A stretch of DNA of 22,930 bases from an uncultured Opitutia bacterium. GTDB taxonomy: Bacteria; Verrucomicrobiota; Verrucomicrobiia; Opitutales; UBA953. This document shows positions 1 through 9,272 of the stretch, piece after piece (positions within the stretch are counted from its first letter, which is position 1; each line of letters starts with the position of its first letter). The stretch spans positions 1 to 22,930 of the forward strand of contig CALEEU010000299.1 of the NCBI GenBank assembly GCA_937875975.1, given 5' to 3'. The position numbers and the translations under genes are program-made. The notes beneath the pieces were generated by a model. It was not told the origin of the DNA. It saw only the letters and a program-made list of their open reading frames with translations, and searched no databases.

Positions 1-1570
1 GGAGGCGGTACTGGGCGACCGGCGTACGCTTGATGAAGCCGGCATGCGAGACGGTGACCACGCAGCCTTCGTTGGCGACGATGTCTTCCATCGAGAGGTC
101 GCCTTCCTGGGCCGAGACCTTCGTCTTGCGCGGACCGATGTGCTTCTTGGCGGCGTCGCGCAGCTCCTTCTTGATCAGGGTGAGCAGCTTCAGCTCGCTC
201 GAGAGAATGCTGCGGAGTTCTTCGACGAGCGCCATCAGTTCGCGGTACTCAGCCTCGATCTTGTCGCGCTCCAGTCCGGTGAGCTGGTAGAGGCGGAGGT
301 CGAGGATGGCCACGGCCTGGCGTTCGCTGAGGCCGTATTTGGCCATCAGCTTCACCCGGGCTTCGTCGCGGTTGGTCGCGGCGCGGATGATCTTCACGAA
401 GTCGTCCAGGTTACGCAGGGCGATCTTGAAGCCCTCGAGGATGTGGGCGCGGTCTTCGGCCTTGCGGAGGCGGAAGCGGGTGCGGCGGGTGACGACATCG
501 CGGCGGTGCTCGACGAAGCATTCGAGCAGCTCGCGGATGTTCATCTGCTTCGGGCGACGCTTGTCGAGGGCCAGCAGGATGACGCCGAACGAGTTCTCGA
601 AGTTCGTGTGCTTGTAGAGCTTGTTGATGACGACCTTCGGGTTCTCGTTGCGCTTGAGCTCGATGACCACGCGCGTGTTCTCGTCGGACTCGTCGCGGAG
701 GTCGGAGACCTCATCCAGCACCTTGTCGGTGCACAGTTGGGCGATGTGCTTCACCAGGGAGGAGCGGTTGACGTTGTAGGGCAGCTCCGTGAGGACGATC
801 TGCTCCTTGCCGTTCTTCATCTCCTCCGTGTGGGCCACGCCGCGGACACGGATGATGCCACGGCCGGTGCGCAGGTACTGCTTGATGCCGTCCTTGCCAT
901 TGATGACGCCGCCGGTCGGGAAGTCCGGACCGATGATGATCTTCTCCAGGTCTTCGACGGTGGCGCCGGGCTTGTCGATGATGAGGCAGGTCGCCTCGAC
1001 GAGCTCGTTGAGATTATGGGGCGGGATGTTGGTCGTCATGCCGACCGCGATGCCGGTCGAACCGTTCATCAGCAGGTGAGGCAAGGCGCAGGGGAGGACG
1101 GTCGGCTCGGTGGTCGACTCCTTGTAGTTCGGGATGAAGTCCACCGTGTCCTCATCGATGTCGGCGAGGAGCTCGGACGAGACCTCGGAGAGGCGGCACT
1201 CGGTGTAACGGTAGGCCGCGGGCGGATCGCCGTCGACGGAGCCGAAGTTGCCTTGCGGCTCGATGAGCTGGTAGCGCATCACCCAGTTCTGGGCGAGGCG
1301 GACGAGCGTGTCGTACACGGAGCTGTCGCCGTGCGGGTGGTAGTTCTTCAGCACTTCGCCGACGACGCCGGCGCACTTGTCGAACGGGCGGTTGTGGACG
1401 AGGCCTTCCCGCATCATCGCGTAGAGGATGCGGCGCTGGACGGGCTTCAGGCCGTCACGCGCGTCCGGGAGGGCGCGGGAGACGATGACCGACATCGAGT
1501 AATCGATGTAGGCCGTCTGCATGATGTCCGTGATGTTGGCGGTCGTGAGCTTTTCCTTGTCAGAGTACAT
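1..1570 (-). CDS. gyrA: DNA gyrase subunit A, partial (C-terminus beyond left edge)
   Basis: Breakage-reunion subunit of DNA gyrase, which introduces negative supercoils as an A2B2 complex with GyrB in the cytoplasm. The visible 523 codons begin MYSDKEKLTT at an ATG at 1568-1570 and run off the window, so the winged-helix, tower and coiled-coil gate are present while the C-terminal DNA-wrapping beta-pinwheel is missing from view. The catalytic tyrosine is in AAYRYTE at residue 122, the same number as in E. coli. The quinolone-resistance region reads HPHGDSSVYDT with Ser83 and Asp87, the drug-sensitive residues in E. coli numbering. It lies 36 nt downstream of gyrB on the same strand, the usual gyrBA operon. 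ParC is an alternative, but direct linkage to gyrB and the strong match favour GyrA. Confidence 0.96.
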   Translation of the reverse strand, partial: MYSDKEKLTTANITDIMQTAYIDYSMSVIVSRALPDARDGLKPVQRRILYAMMREGLVHNRPFDKCAGVVGEVLKNYHPHGDSSVYDTLVRLAQNWVMRYQLIEPQGNFGSVDGDPPAAYRYTECRLSEVSSELLADIDEDTVDFIPNYKESTTEPTVLPCALPHLLMNGSTGIAVGMTTNIPPHNLNELVEATCLIIDKPGATVEDLEKIIIGPDFPTGGVINGKDGIKQYLRTGRGIIRVRGVAHTEEMKNGKEQIVLTELPYNVNRSSLVKHIAQLCTDKVLDEVSDLRDESDENTRVVIELKRNENPKVVINKLYKHTNFENSFGVILLALDKRRPKQMNIRELLECFVEHRRDVVTRRTRFRLRKAEDRAHILEGFKIALRNLDDFVKIIRAATNRDEARVKLMAKYGLSERQAVAILDLRLYQLTGLERDKIEAEYRELMALVEELRSILSSELKLLTLIKKELRDAAKKHIGPRKTKVSAQEGDLSMEDIVANEGCVVTVSHAGFIKRTPVAQYRL

Positions 1571-1606
1571 GTTCGAAGAGGTCTTGGGTTAGGTTCGTCG
1601 GATCGA

Positions 1607-4240
<2,634 letters not shown>

Positions 4241-4266
4241 GTTTAGGTGTGTAAAAAATGATATTT

Positions 4267-4284
4267 CCCCGCCTGAAGGAGGGG
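4267..4284 (-). other. Hairpin in the gyrB 5' leader
   Basis: In the minus-strand transcript, CCCCTCC and GGCGGGG can pair around a TTCA loop with one mismatch, and are followed by an A/T-rich run ending in six T's just before gyrB. It resembles a weak attenuator or terminator, but its position 20 nt before the start codon makes the function uncertain; an mRNA leader structure is equally possible. Confidence 0.35.
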
Positions 4285-4411
4285 ACTTTTCATGCTGTTT
4301 TTCACAGGGGTATCTGCAACAGGAAACACCCTGTCCGTGAATGTTTTTAGGCGGCCAGAAATGACTACCAATCAAGCCCTTACGGAAACTTATAGGGGGT
4401 GTTAGAAACCG

Positions 4412-4431
4412 TTGTTCACACGTTATCCACA
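4412..4431 (+). promoter_or_regulatory. Tandem DnaA-box-like pair
   Basis: TTATCCACA at 4423-4431 is an exact match to the classical DnaA box (TTATNCACA). TTGTTCACA at 4412-4420 differs from that consensus at one base, has the same orientation, and lies only 2 bp away. A third 9-mer with one mismatch, TTTTTCACA, is at 4298-4306 in the same orientation. I found no other exact TTATCCACA in the window by eye. The pair could be part of an origin or a DnaA-controlled operator for gyrB; neither role is proven. Confidence 0.5.
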
Positions 4432-4472
4432 GCCCTATTCCGCCCCTCGGAGGCAGGCCTAAAACTAGACCC

Positions 4473-5363
4473 TCAAGCCGGCCCAAAAAAGGCGGCGATC
4501 GGACCGAGCGCCGCCTCGCCGGCGTCTTCGAGGACATAGTGCCCGGCGTCGGCAAATAGCAGCTGCCCAGCGGAGGGGAAACGGGCCACGAAACCCTCAA
4601 GAAAGGATCGGTCGAAGCAGAAGTCGCGCATTCCCCAGCAAAGGAGCATGGGCTTGCCCTTTAAGCCCTCCAAAGAGGCCTCCACGGCGGCCAAGACCGA
4701 CCGGGTGGGGTGTTCGGCCTCCATCGGGATGTCGGCCACGAAGTCGGCCACCGCCCGGCGGACCGAGGCTGAGCCGTAGGGGGCGAGGAAACCGGCCTTG
4801 GCGGCGGGTCTGAGCGGCTGCTCGACGGACATCCAGGTCGCCGGCCAGGCGAAGCCGTTCAGGTCCTGGACGATGAAGCGGCCAATCAAGGGGGCTCGGC
4901 AAAGAGCAATGCGGGCCGGGATGCGCTCGGAGAGGAAAGCGCCGGTGTTCGTGACGAGGATCTTCCCCACCCTCTCAGGTCGGCGACCGGCGACACCGAA
5001 ACCGATGGCGCCACCCCAATCGTGGACGCCCAAGTCGAACTCCTTGAGCCCGAGATGCGCGATGAGGGCTTCGACGTCGGCGATACGATCGGCGAGACGC
5101 AGGAAGCGATCGGGGCGCGCGGACAGGCCCATGCCCACATGGTCGGGCGCGATCACGCGGCGGCCTTGGGCGGCGAGTTTCAAGATCAGGTCACGCCAAA
5201 GGAACGACCACGATGGGTTGCCGTGAAGCAGCAGCACCGGACGACCGTCGCGCGGGCCGTGATCCACATAGCTCATCCGACCCGAGAGCGCGGCGAAATC
5301 CTTCGGCGCAAAGGGATAAAGCGCCTGCACGGCAGGAGAAAGCGAGACGGTGCTCATTGGCAT
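4473..5363 (-). CDS. oleB: Alpha/beta hydrolase, OleB-type beta-lactone decarboxylase
   Basis: Member of the haloalkane dehalogenase-fold hydrolases that matches OleB, the enzyme that decarboxylates the cis-beta-lactone made by OleC to a long-chain cis-olefin. Visible residues: oxyanion region HGNPSW (47-52), nucleophile Asp115 in GVHDWGG, catalytic acid Asp247 in CWGMRDFCF, and His275 in DAGHYVLEDA. The last two motifs are as I remember them in OleB rather than in generic hydrolases. There is no signal peptide. The ATG given here (5361-5363) lies inside oleA; a second ATG at 5355-5357 forms the classic ATGA overlap with the oleA stop and is at least as likely (294 aa). It is last in fabZ-fabI-oleA-oleB. 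Haloalkane dehalogenase is the alternative; pairing with oleA argues for OleB. Confidence 0.85.
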   Translation of the reverse strand: MPMSTVSLSPAVQALYPFAPKDFAALSGRMSYVDHGPRDGRPVLLLHGNPSWSFLWRDLILKLAAQGRRVIAPDHVGMGLSARPDRFLRLADRIADVEALIAHLGLKEFDLGVHDWGGAIGFGVAGRRPERVGKILVTNTGAFLSERIPARIALCRAPLIGRFIVQDLNGFAWPATWMSVEQPLRPAAKAGFLAPYGSASVRRAVADFVADIPMEAEHPTRSVLAAVEASLEGLKGKPMLLCWGMRDFCFDRSFLEGFVARFPSAGQLLFADAGHYVLEDAGEAALGPIAAFFGPA

Positions 5364-6391
5364 TCGACGGCCAGCATCATGCTGGCGAGACCGCTACCGA
5401 TGCCCAGCAGGGCGACGCGGTCGCCGGCCTTGATGCGGCCTTCAGCGAGTCCGAGCGCCAACGTGGCAGGCACGGAGACCGAGCCGACGTTGCCGAGGCG
5501 ATCGAAGCTTTGGTAGTCCTTCGCAGGGTCGAGGCCGAGTTTCTCGAAGAGCAACGACGAGTGACGGCGGCCAACCTGGTGCGTCACCACGCGCTGCGGC
5601 GTGGATTCGTCCCATCCCGTCACACCTTTGAAGCGACCCCAGCAGCGCTGGGCCAGCGCCACGCCCGCGGCGAGCAACGCTTCGGAGTCCGTGCGCATAT
5701 CGAGTTCGGCGGACGACGTATCGCCTTCGCAAAGTCCGTTGGCGGAAGAATCAGTTTCGACAGCGCCGCCCAGAAGGCGGATCGAGCCAGGCCCGGCGAG
5801 ATCATCACGGCAGATGACCGCGGCCGCGCCACCCGCACCGATGGTAAGGTTCGCGAAGTAAGGCTTGATCGTCTCACGCGTGAGCGTGAGGTCCTCGTTC
5901 AGCATGCGGATCGTGCGCTCGACGAGCGGACGACCATCTTCACCCGAGCAGACGAGCGCGCGGCGGATCTGACCCGACTCCACCATCCCCGCTGCGAGCA
6001 CCACGGCGTTGAGGAAGCCCAGGCAGGCGTTGGAGACGTCGAGGATCTGCGCCTGCGGGCCGAGACCGAGCAGACCGTGCACGTAGGCGGCGGTCGAAGG
6101 CTCGAGGCGATCGCGACACACTGACGAATGAATCAGTAGGTCGATATCGGCGGGACCGACTCCGGCGGCCTGCATCGCACGACGGCCGGCCAACGCGGAA
6201 GCGGCGGACGGGCGGATCGCCTGGGGCCAGAAGCGACGCTCACGGATGCCCGTCATCAGCTCCAGACGGCCCTCCGGCAGCTTCAGACGGCCGTAAAGGG
6301 GTGCCAGGCGGCGTTCGACCTCATCGGAGGTCCAGACCTCGGGAGGCAGTTCGGCGACGAGGCCGGACAGGACGGTGCGCTTGAAGATCAC
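5354..6391 (-). CDS. oleA: Head-to-head acyl condensing thiolase OleA (FabH-like)
   Basis: Thiolase-superfamily enzyme of 345 aa. OleA carries out a non-decarboxylative Claisen condensation of two fatty acyl-CoA chains to a 2-alkyl-3-ketoacid, the first step of long-chain olefin synthesis. It is likely to be called 3-oxoacyl-ACP synthase III by general similarity, but it has OleA features: RDRLEPSTA at 93-101 with Glu97 aligning to the inter-subunit base Glu117 of Xanthomonas OleA, NACLGF with Cys123, THQVGRRH with His271, RLGNVGSVSVP with Asn301, and the end motif LLGIGSGL. The N-terminus also aligns with OleA (ERL.P.Y.RL, TGI..RR). The start overlaps the fabI stop by ATGA, and oleB follows with an overlap, so translation is probably coupled. 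oleC and oleD are not in the window. Confidence 0.88.
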   Translation of the reverse strand: MIFKRTVLSGLVAELPPEVWTSDEVERRLAPLYGRLKLPEGRLELMTGIRERRFWPQAIRPSAASALAGRRAMQAAGVGPADIDLLIHSSVCRDRLEPSTAAYVHGLLGLGPQAQILDVSNACLGFLNAVVLAAGMVESGQIRRALVCSGEDGRPLVERTIRMLNEDLTLTRETIKPYFANLTIGAGGAAAVICRDDLAGPGSIRLLGGAVETDSSANGLCEGDTSSAELDMRTDSEALLAAGVALAQRCWGRFKGVTGWDESTPQRVVTHQVGRRHSSLLFEKLGLDPAKDYQSFDRLGNVGSVSVPATLALGLAEGRIKAGDRVALLGIGSGLASMMLAVECQ

Positions 6392-7194
6392 GATCCAGGA
6401 AGGCGGGAAGAAGCGGCCACGAGTTCTTCGTCGAAGAAGTTCCAGCCCATGCCGGCGTCGACCACGATGCCTTGGCCGTTGATGCCGCTCGAACGAGGCG
6501 AGAGCAGCCAGACCGCCGTGTCGGCGACCTCCTGCGTCTTCAAGGCCTCCTTGCGGAAGGTCATCTTCTCCGCGTGCAGGTAGTTGTGGAGATAACCAGG
6601 GATACCGGCGCTGGCGCTCGTCTTAAGCGGACCGGCGTTCACGGAATTGAAACGCACGCGCGAATCAGCCGAGAAGGATTTCGCAAGGAAGCGGCTAGCG
6701 GATTCGAGCGCGGCCTTGATCGGCGACATGTAGCCGTAGTTCGAGGCCGTCACCTGGGAGGAGATGCCGATGGAGACCACGGAAGCATCGGCCTTCAGGT
6801 GCGGCTTGAGCGCGCGGGAAAGCTCGACGAGCGAGAATGCGGAGATCGCGGTGGCCTGAAGGAAATCGGCGCGCACGGTCTCATGGAACGGCTGCATGCC
6901 CTTAGAAAAATTCGCGAAAGCGACGCTATGCAGGACACCGTCGAGCGGGCCGTGCGCGCGACCGACATCAGCGGCGAGCTGCTGCGTCTGGGGTTCGTGT
7001 TCGAGGTCGCAGAGGTAGACCGGCTTGCCGTCGAGCAGGCCCTTCAGCGAGTCGAGGCGGGCCTGCGAGCGCACGGAGTAGACGACCTTGGCGCCTTCGG
7101 CCTCAAGGGTCTTGGCGACATGCCAGGCGACGGACTTCTTATTCGCGACGCCGAGGACGAGGTAGGTCTTACCGGTAAGGCCGAGGAAGGACAT
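6388..7194 (-). CDS. fabI: Enoyl-ACP reductase (FabI-type SDR)
   Basis: NAD(P)H-dependent short-chain reductase that should reduce trans-2-enoyl-ACP in the last step of each fatty acid elongation cycle. It has 268 aa. The N-terminal cofactor motif is LVLGVANKKSVAW (FabI style, about 12-24). HSVAFAN (89-95) corresponds to the FabI HSIGFAP segment, the catalytic pair Tyr153-x6-Lys160 lies in NYGYMSPIKAALES, and NAGPLKTSASAGI (187-199) matches the FabI substrate loop. By gapless alignment, the conserved second active-site Tyr of E. coli FabI (Tyr146) is replaced by Gly143 in SIGISSQ, which looks more like FabL or a generic SDR, so some specificity change is possible. It starts 3 nt after the fabZ stop and overlaps oleA by 4 nt. 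Confidence 0.85.
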   Translation of the reverse strand: MSFLGLTGKTYLVLGVANKKSVAWHVAKTLEAEGAKVVYSVRSQARLDSLKGLLDGKPVYLCDLEHEPQTQQLAADVGRAHGPLDGVLHSVAFANFSKGMQPFHETVRADFLQATAISAFSLVELSRALKPHLKADASVVSIGISSQVTASNYGYMSPIKAALESASRFLAKSFSADSRVRFNSVNAGPLKTSASAGIPGYLHNYLHAEKMTFRKEALKTQEVADTAVWLLSPRSSGINGQGIVVDAGMGWNFFDEELVAASSRLPGS

Positions 7195-7197
7195 AGG

Positions 7198-7638
7198 TCA
7201 GGCGGGTTGGTCGACGAGGGCGAGGGCGAAGCGGATGGTCAGGACGGCCTTGCCGTCGCGGCGCACCGTGCCGGTCATGAAATGGAACTGCTGGAGCGTC
7301 TCGACGAGCTTCACGTCAATCGAGACGGTATCGCCAGGCATCACCATCCCTTTGAATTTCGCCTCCTCGATGCGGCAAAGCACCGGGGTCTTGCCCGAGG
7401 GAACGCCGCCTTCGGATTGGAGCTTCTTCGTCAGGAAAATCGCGCCGGCCTGGAAGACCGATTCACAGAGCAACACCCCGGGCGTGATCGGGTTGCCCGG
7501 GTAGTGGCCGGAGTAGAAAGGCTCGTCCGCCCGGAAGGTGCGGGTGCAGGTGGCCCCATCGGCCCGGACCTCGTCGATGCGGTCCAGGAAGAGGAACGGC
7601 GGGCGATGAGGGATGGTGTCGAGGACGGCCTGCAACAT
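7198..7638 (-). CDS. fabZ: 3-hydroxyacyl-ACP dehydratase FabZ-like
   Basis: Hot-dog-fold dehydratase of 146 aa that removes water from 3-hydroxyacyl-ACP in fatty acid elongation. The ATG at 7636-7638 gives MLQAVLDTIPHRPPFLFLDR, a canonical FabZ start; the open frame continues upstream across the intergenic region and antisense to the peroxiredoxin, and that part is discarded. The active site reads GHYPGNPITPGVLLCES with His45 and Glu59. It heads a tight operon, with fabI starting 3 nt after its stop, then oleA and oleB. It sits downstream of lpxD (separated by prs and a plus-strand gene), echoing the bamA-skp-lpxD-fabZ order of other Gram-negatives. Whether it is the housekeeping FabZ or a pathway-specific paralogue cannot be told here. 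Confidence 0.88.
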   Translation of the reverse strand: MLQAVLDTIPHRPPFLFLDRIDEVRADGATCTRTFRADEPFYSGHYPGNPITPGVLLCESVFQAGAIFLTKKLQSEGGVPSGKTPVLCRIEEAKFKGMVMPGDTVSIDVKLVETLQQFHFMTGTVRRDGKAVLTIRFALALVDQPA

Positions 7639-7731
7639 GGGCTTATTTTTGCCCCCGGAAAGTCGGACAAGCGACACAAAACACCGGCGGTCGCGTTTGC
7701 CTTTTACGGGCGGGCGCCCAACCTGAAGCAC
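7639..7731. promoter_or_regulatory. Divergent promoter region fabZ / peroxiredoxin
   Basis: A 93-bp gap between two divergent starts (fabZ minus, peroxiredoxin plus) must hold both promoters. I could not assign convincing -35/-10 boxes or a Shine-Dalgarno for either gene, so only the location is supported. Confidence 0.5.
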
Positions 7732-8247
7732 ATGAAGACTCTCTTCGCTACCCTCCTCATGTCCCTCCTCCCCTTCTTCGGTGACGCGGCTGAAAAGCTC
7801 GCCGTCGGCGCCTCCATCCCGGACGTCACCTGCAATGACCAGGACGGCAATGCCGTCTCCCTCGCCAAGGAAGGCGCCAAGGGCTACCTCCTCGTCTACT
7901 TCTACCCGAAGGCCAAGACCGGCGGCTGCACCAAGCAGGGCTGCTCGCTCCGCGACAACTGGTCCGAACTCCAGAAGGCCGGCGTGAACGTCCTCGGCGT
8001 CAGCACGGACGACGAGAAGCTCCAGAAGGAATTCAAGGAAGAGCAGAAGTTTCCCTTCCGCCTCCTCGCCGACAAGGAGAAGAAGGCCGTTTCTGAAGCC
8101 TTTGGTATCCTTGTTCCTCTGAAGCTTTTCGCCGGCCGCAGCGCCTTCCTCTTCAAGGACGGCAAGTGCGTCTACGCCGACCACAAAGGACACACCGGCG
8201 ACCAGGCCCAGGTGATCCTCGCCTTCCTCGCCGGCGCGAAGAAGTAA
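7732..8247 (+). CDS. Exported peroxiredoxin (Bcp/AhpC-TSA family)
   Basis: Thiol peroxidase of 171 aa that reduces hydroperoxides. The ATG at 7732-7734 (MKTLFATLLMSLLPFFG) begins a hydrophobic signal sequence of about 20 residues, so the mature protein should be in the periplasm; the frame open upstream is a shadow of fabI/fabZ. The peroxidatic site is YPKAKTGGCTKQGC: PxxxTxxC ends at Cys66, with a second Cys71 five residues on, the Bcp/PrxQ arrangement that can form an intramolecular disulfide. Its likely reductant is a thioredoxin-like partner, not seen here. It is the only plus-strand gene of the window, divergent from fabZ and convergent with prs, and is followed within 30 nt by a strong terminator. 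Confidence 0.9.
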   Translation: MKTLFATLLMSLLPFFGDAAEKLAVGASIPDVTCNDQDGNAVSLAKEGAKGYLLVYFYPKAKTGGCTKQGCSLRDNWSELQKAGVNVLGVSTDDEKLQKEFKEEQKFPFRLLADKEKKAVSEAFGILVPLKLFAGRSAFLFKDGKCVYADHKGHTGDQAQVILAFLAGAKK

Positions 8248-8270
8248 GCCCTCCCCTCGCTCGCCAACAG

Positions 8271-8300
8271 AAAGGCCGCCTCGATCGAGGCGGCCTTTTT
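8271..8300 (+). terminator. Bidirectional rho-independent terminator
   Basis: A perfect 28-nt palindrome at 8271-8298 (arms AAAGGCCGCCTCGA and its complement) gives a GC-rich stem, followed on the plus strand by a T run to 8300. It lies between the convergent peroxiredoxin (stop 8247) and prs (stop 8319) and can stop transcription from both sides, though the U-tract is better in the plus direction. Confidence 0.9.
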
Positions 8301-8318
8301 CGTGCGATGACGTCGGGC

Positions 8319-9272
8319 TCAGTGGCCCTTGATCGGGAAGAGGTCGGTCACGCTATTATTGCCGTGGATGCGACGGATGGCGTCAGAAAGCAAAGGCGCG
8401 ATCGAAAGCACCGTGATCGGCAGGTCCTTCGGCCAGTCGGCCGGGACGGAGTTGGTCGTGATGACCTCGTCGATGAGACCCTTCCGGAGGCGCTCGAAGG
8501 CGATCTCCTGGATCATGCAGTGTGAGACCACGGCGCGCACCGAGCGGGCGCCGTTCTTCTTGAGCAGTTCGGCGGCGGCCACGAGCGTGCCCGCGGTCTC
8601 CGTCATGTCGTCGACCAAGATGATGTCGCGGCCTTCGACTTCACCGACGAGGCTCGTGGCCTGGACGGTGGTCGCGCTCGTGCGGCGCTTGGCCACGAAA
8701 CCGTAAGGAAGGTTGAGCATGTCCGCCACGGCCGAGGCGTACTTCAGTCCGCCGACGTCAGGCGAGAAGACCGTGGCGTCCTTGAGCCAAGGCTTGTTCT
8801 TGATGTGCGCGTAGAAGACCGGGGAGGCGTAGAGATGGTCGACCGGAATGTCGAAGAAACCTTGGATCTGCTGGGCGTGCAGGTCGACCGTCAGGACGCG
8901 GTTGGCGCCGGCGGCGGTGAGCAGGTTGGCGACGAGCTTGGCCGTGATCGGCACGCGAGGCTTATCCTTACGGTCCTGGCGGGCGTAACCGAAGAACGGG
9001 ATCACGGCCGTGATGCGGGCGGCGGAAGCGCGACGCAGGGCGTCGATCATGATCAGCAGCTCCATGATGCGATCGTTGGCCGGCGCGCAGGTGGGCTGGA
9101 TGACGTAGACGTCGCAGCCGCGGATGTTCTCGTTGATCTGCACGAACGTCTCACCGTCAGGGAAACGGTTGACGGTAGCGGTGCCGAGCGGGACGCCGAG
9201 ATGTTCGCAGATTTCCTTGGCCAGCGCCGGATTGGCGTTGCCGGTGAAAATCTTCATCTCAGGTAGGCTCAT
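8319..9272 (-). CDS. prs: Ribose-phosphate pyrophosphokinase
   Basis: PRPP synthetase of 317 aa, near the family length. It transfers pyrophosphate from ATP to ribose 5-phosphate, feeding nucleotide, histidine and NAD synthesis. Visible motifs: NRFPDGE near 35-41, FGYARQDRK near 94-102, the divalent-cation signature DLHAQQIQGFF at 130-140, the catalytic loop AKRR at 194-197, and the PRPP-binding loop DDMTETAGT at 221-229 (commonly DDMIDTAGT). The start codon is inside the lpxD stop (ATGA overlap, 9269-9272), so it appears translationally coupled to a lipid A gene, an unusual partner. It is the last gene of the dnaB-bamA-ompH-lpxD-prs group and ends just before the palindromic terminator. A second in-frame Met at residue 6 is possible. 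Confidence 0.96.
   Translation of the reverse strand: MSLPEMKIFTGNANPALAKEICEHLGVPLGTATVNRFPDGETFVQINENIRGCDVYVIQPTCAPANDRIMELLIMIDALRRASAARITAVIPFFGYARQDRKDKPRVPITAKLVANLLTAAGANRVLTVDLHAQQIQGFFDIPVDHLYASPVFYAHIKNKPWLKDATVFSPDVGGLKYASAVADMLNLPYGFVAKRRTSATTVQATSLVGEVEGRDIILVDDMTETAGTLVAAAELLKKNGARSVRAVVSHCMIQEIAFERLRKGLIDEVITTNSVPADWPKDLPITVLSIAPLLSDAIRRIHGNNSVTDLFPIKGH

Larger units (their letters stand above)
4241..4472. promoter_or_regulatory. Non-coding region upstream of gyrB
   Basis: This 232-bp stretch separates the oleB stop from the gyrB start, is more AT-rich than its surroundings, and has no credible gene. It must hold the gyrB promoter (minus strand) and any oleB transcription end. 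In the gyrB sense it contains a short hairpin followed by an A/T run ending 20 nt before the ATG, a TATCAT element that could be a -10 box (no convincing -35 found), and, farther upstream, DnaA-box-like 9-mers. No clear Shine-Dalgarno precedes the gyrB ATG. Confidence 0.6.

Noticed and set aside
1290..1340. Quinolone-resistance mutation in gyrA.
   Set aside because: Ser83 and Asp87 are both the drug-sensitive residues.
4241..4600. N-terminal extension of GyrB by 120 codons.
   Set aside because: The family N-terminus follows MSEN at 4240; the extension crosses the intergenic hairpin and overlaps oleB.
4473..5363. Haloalkane dehalogenase as the function of the hydrolase.
   Set aside because: The fold and Asp nucleophile fit, but the RDFCF and GHYVLEDA motifs and overlap with oleA point to OleB.
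6472..7731. N-terminal extension of the peroxiredoxin reading frame by about 420 codons.
   Set aside because: The extension is antisense to fabI and fabZ and unlike any peroxiredoxin; the signal peptide begins at 7732.
7639..8193. N-terminal extension of FabZ by 185 codons.
   Set aside because: It is antisense to the peroxiredoxin, and the canonical FabZ start lies at 7638.
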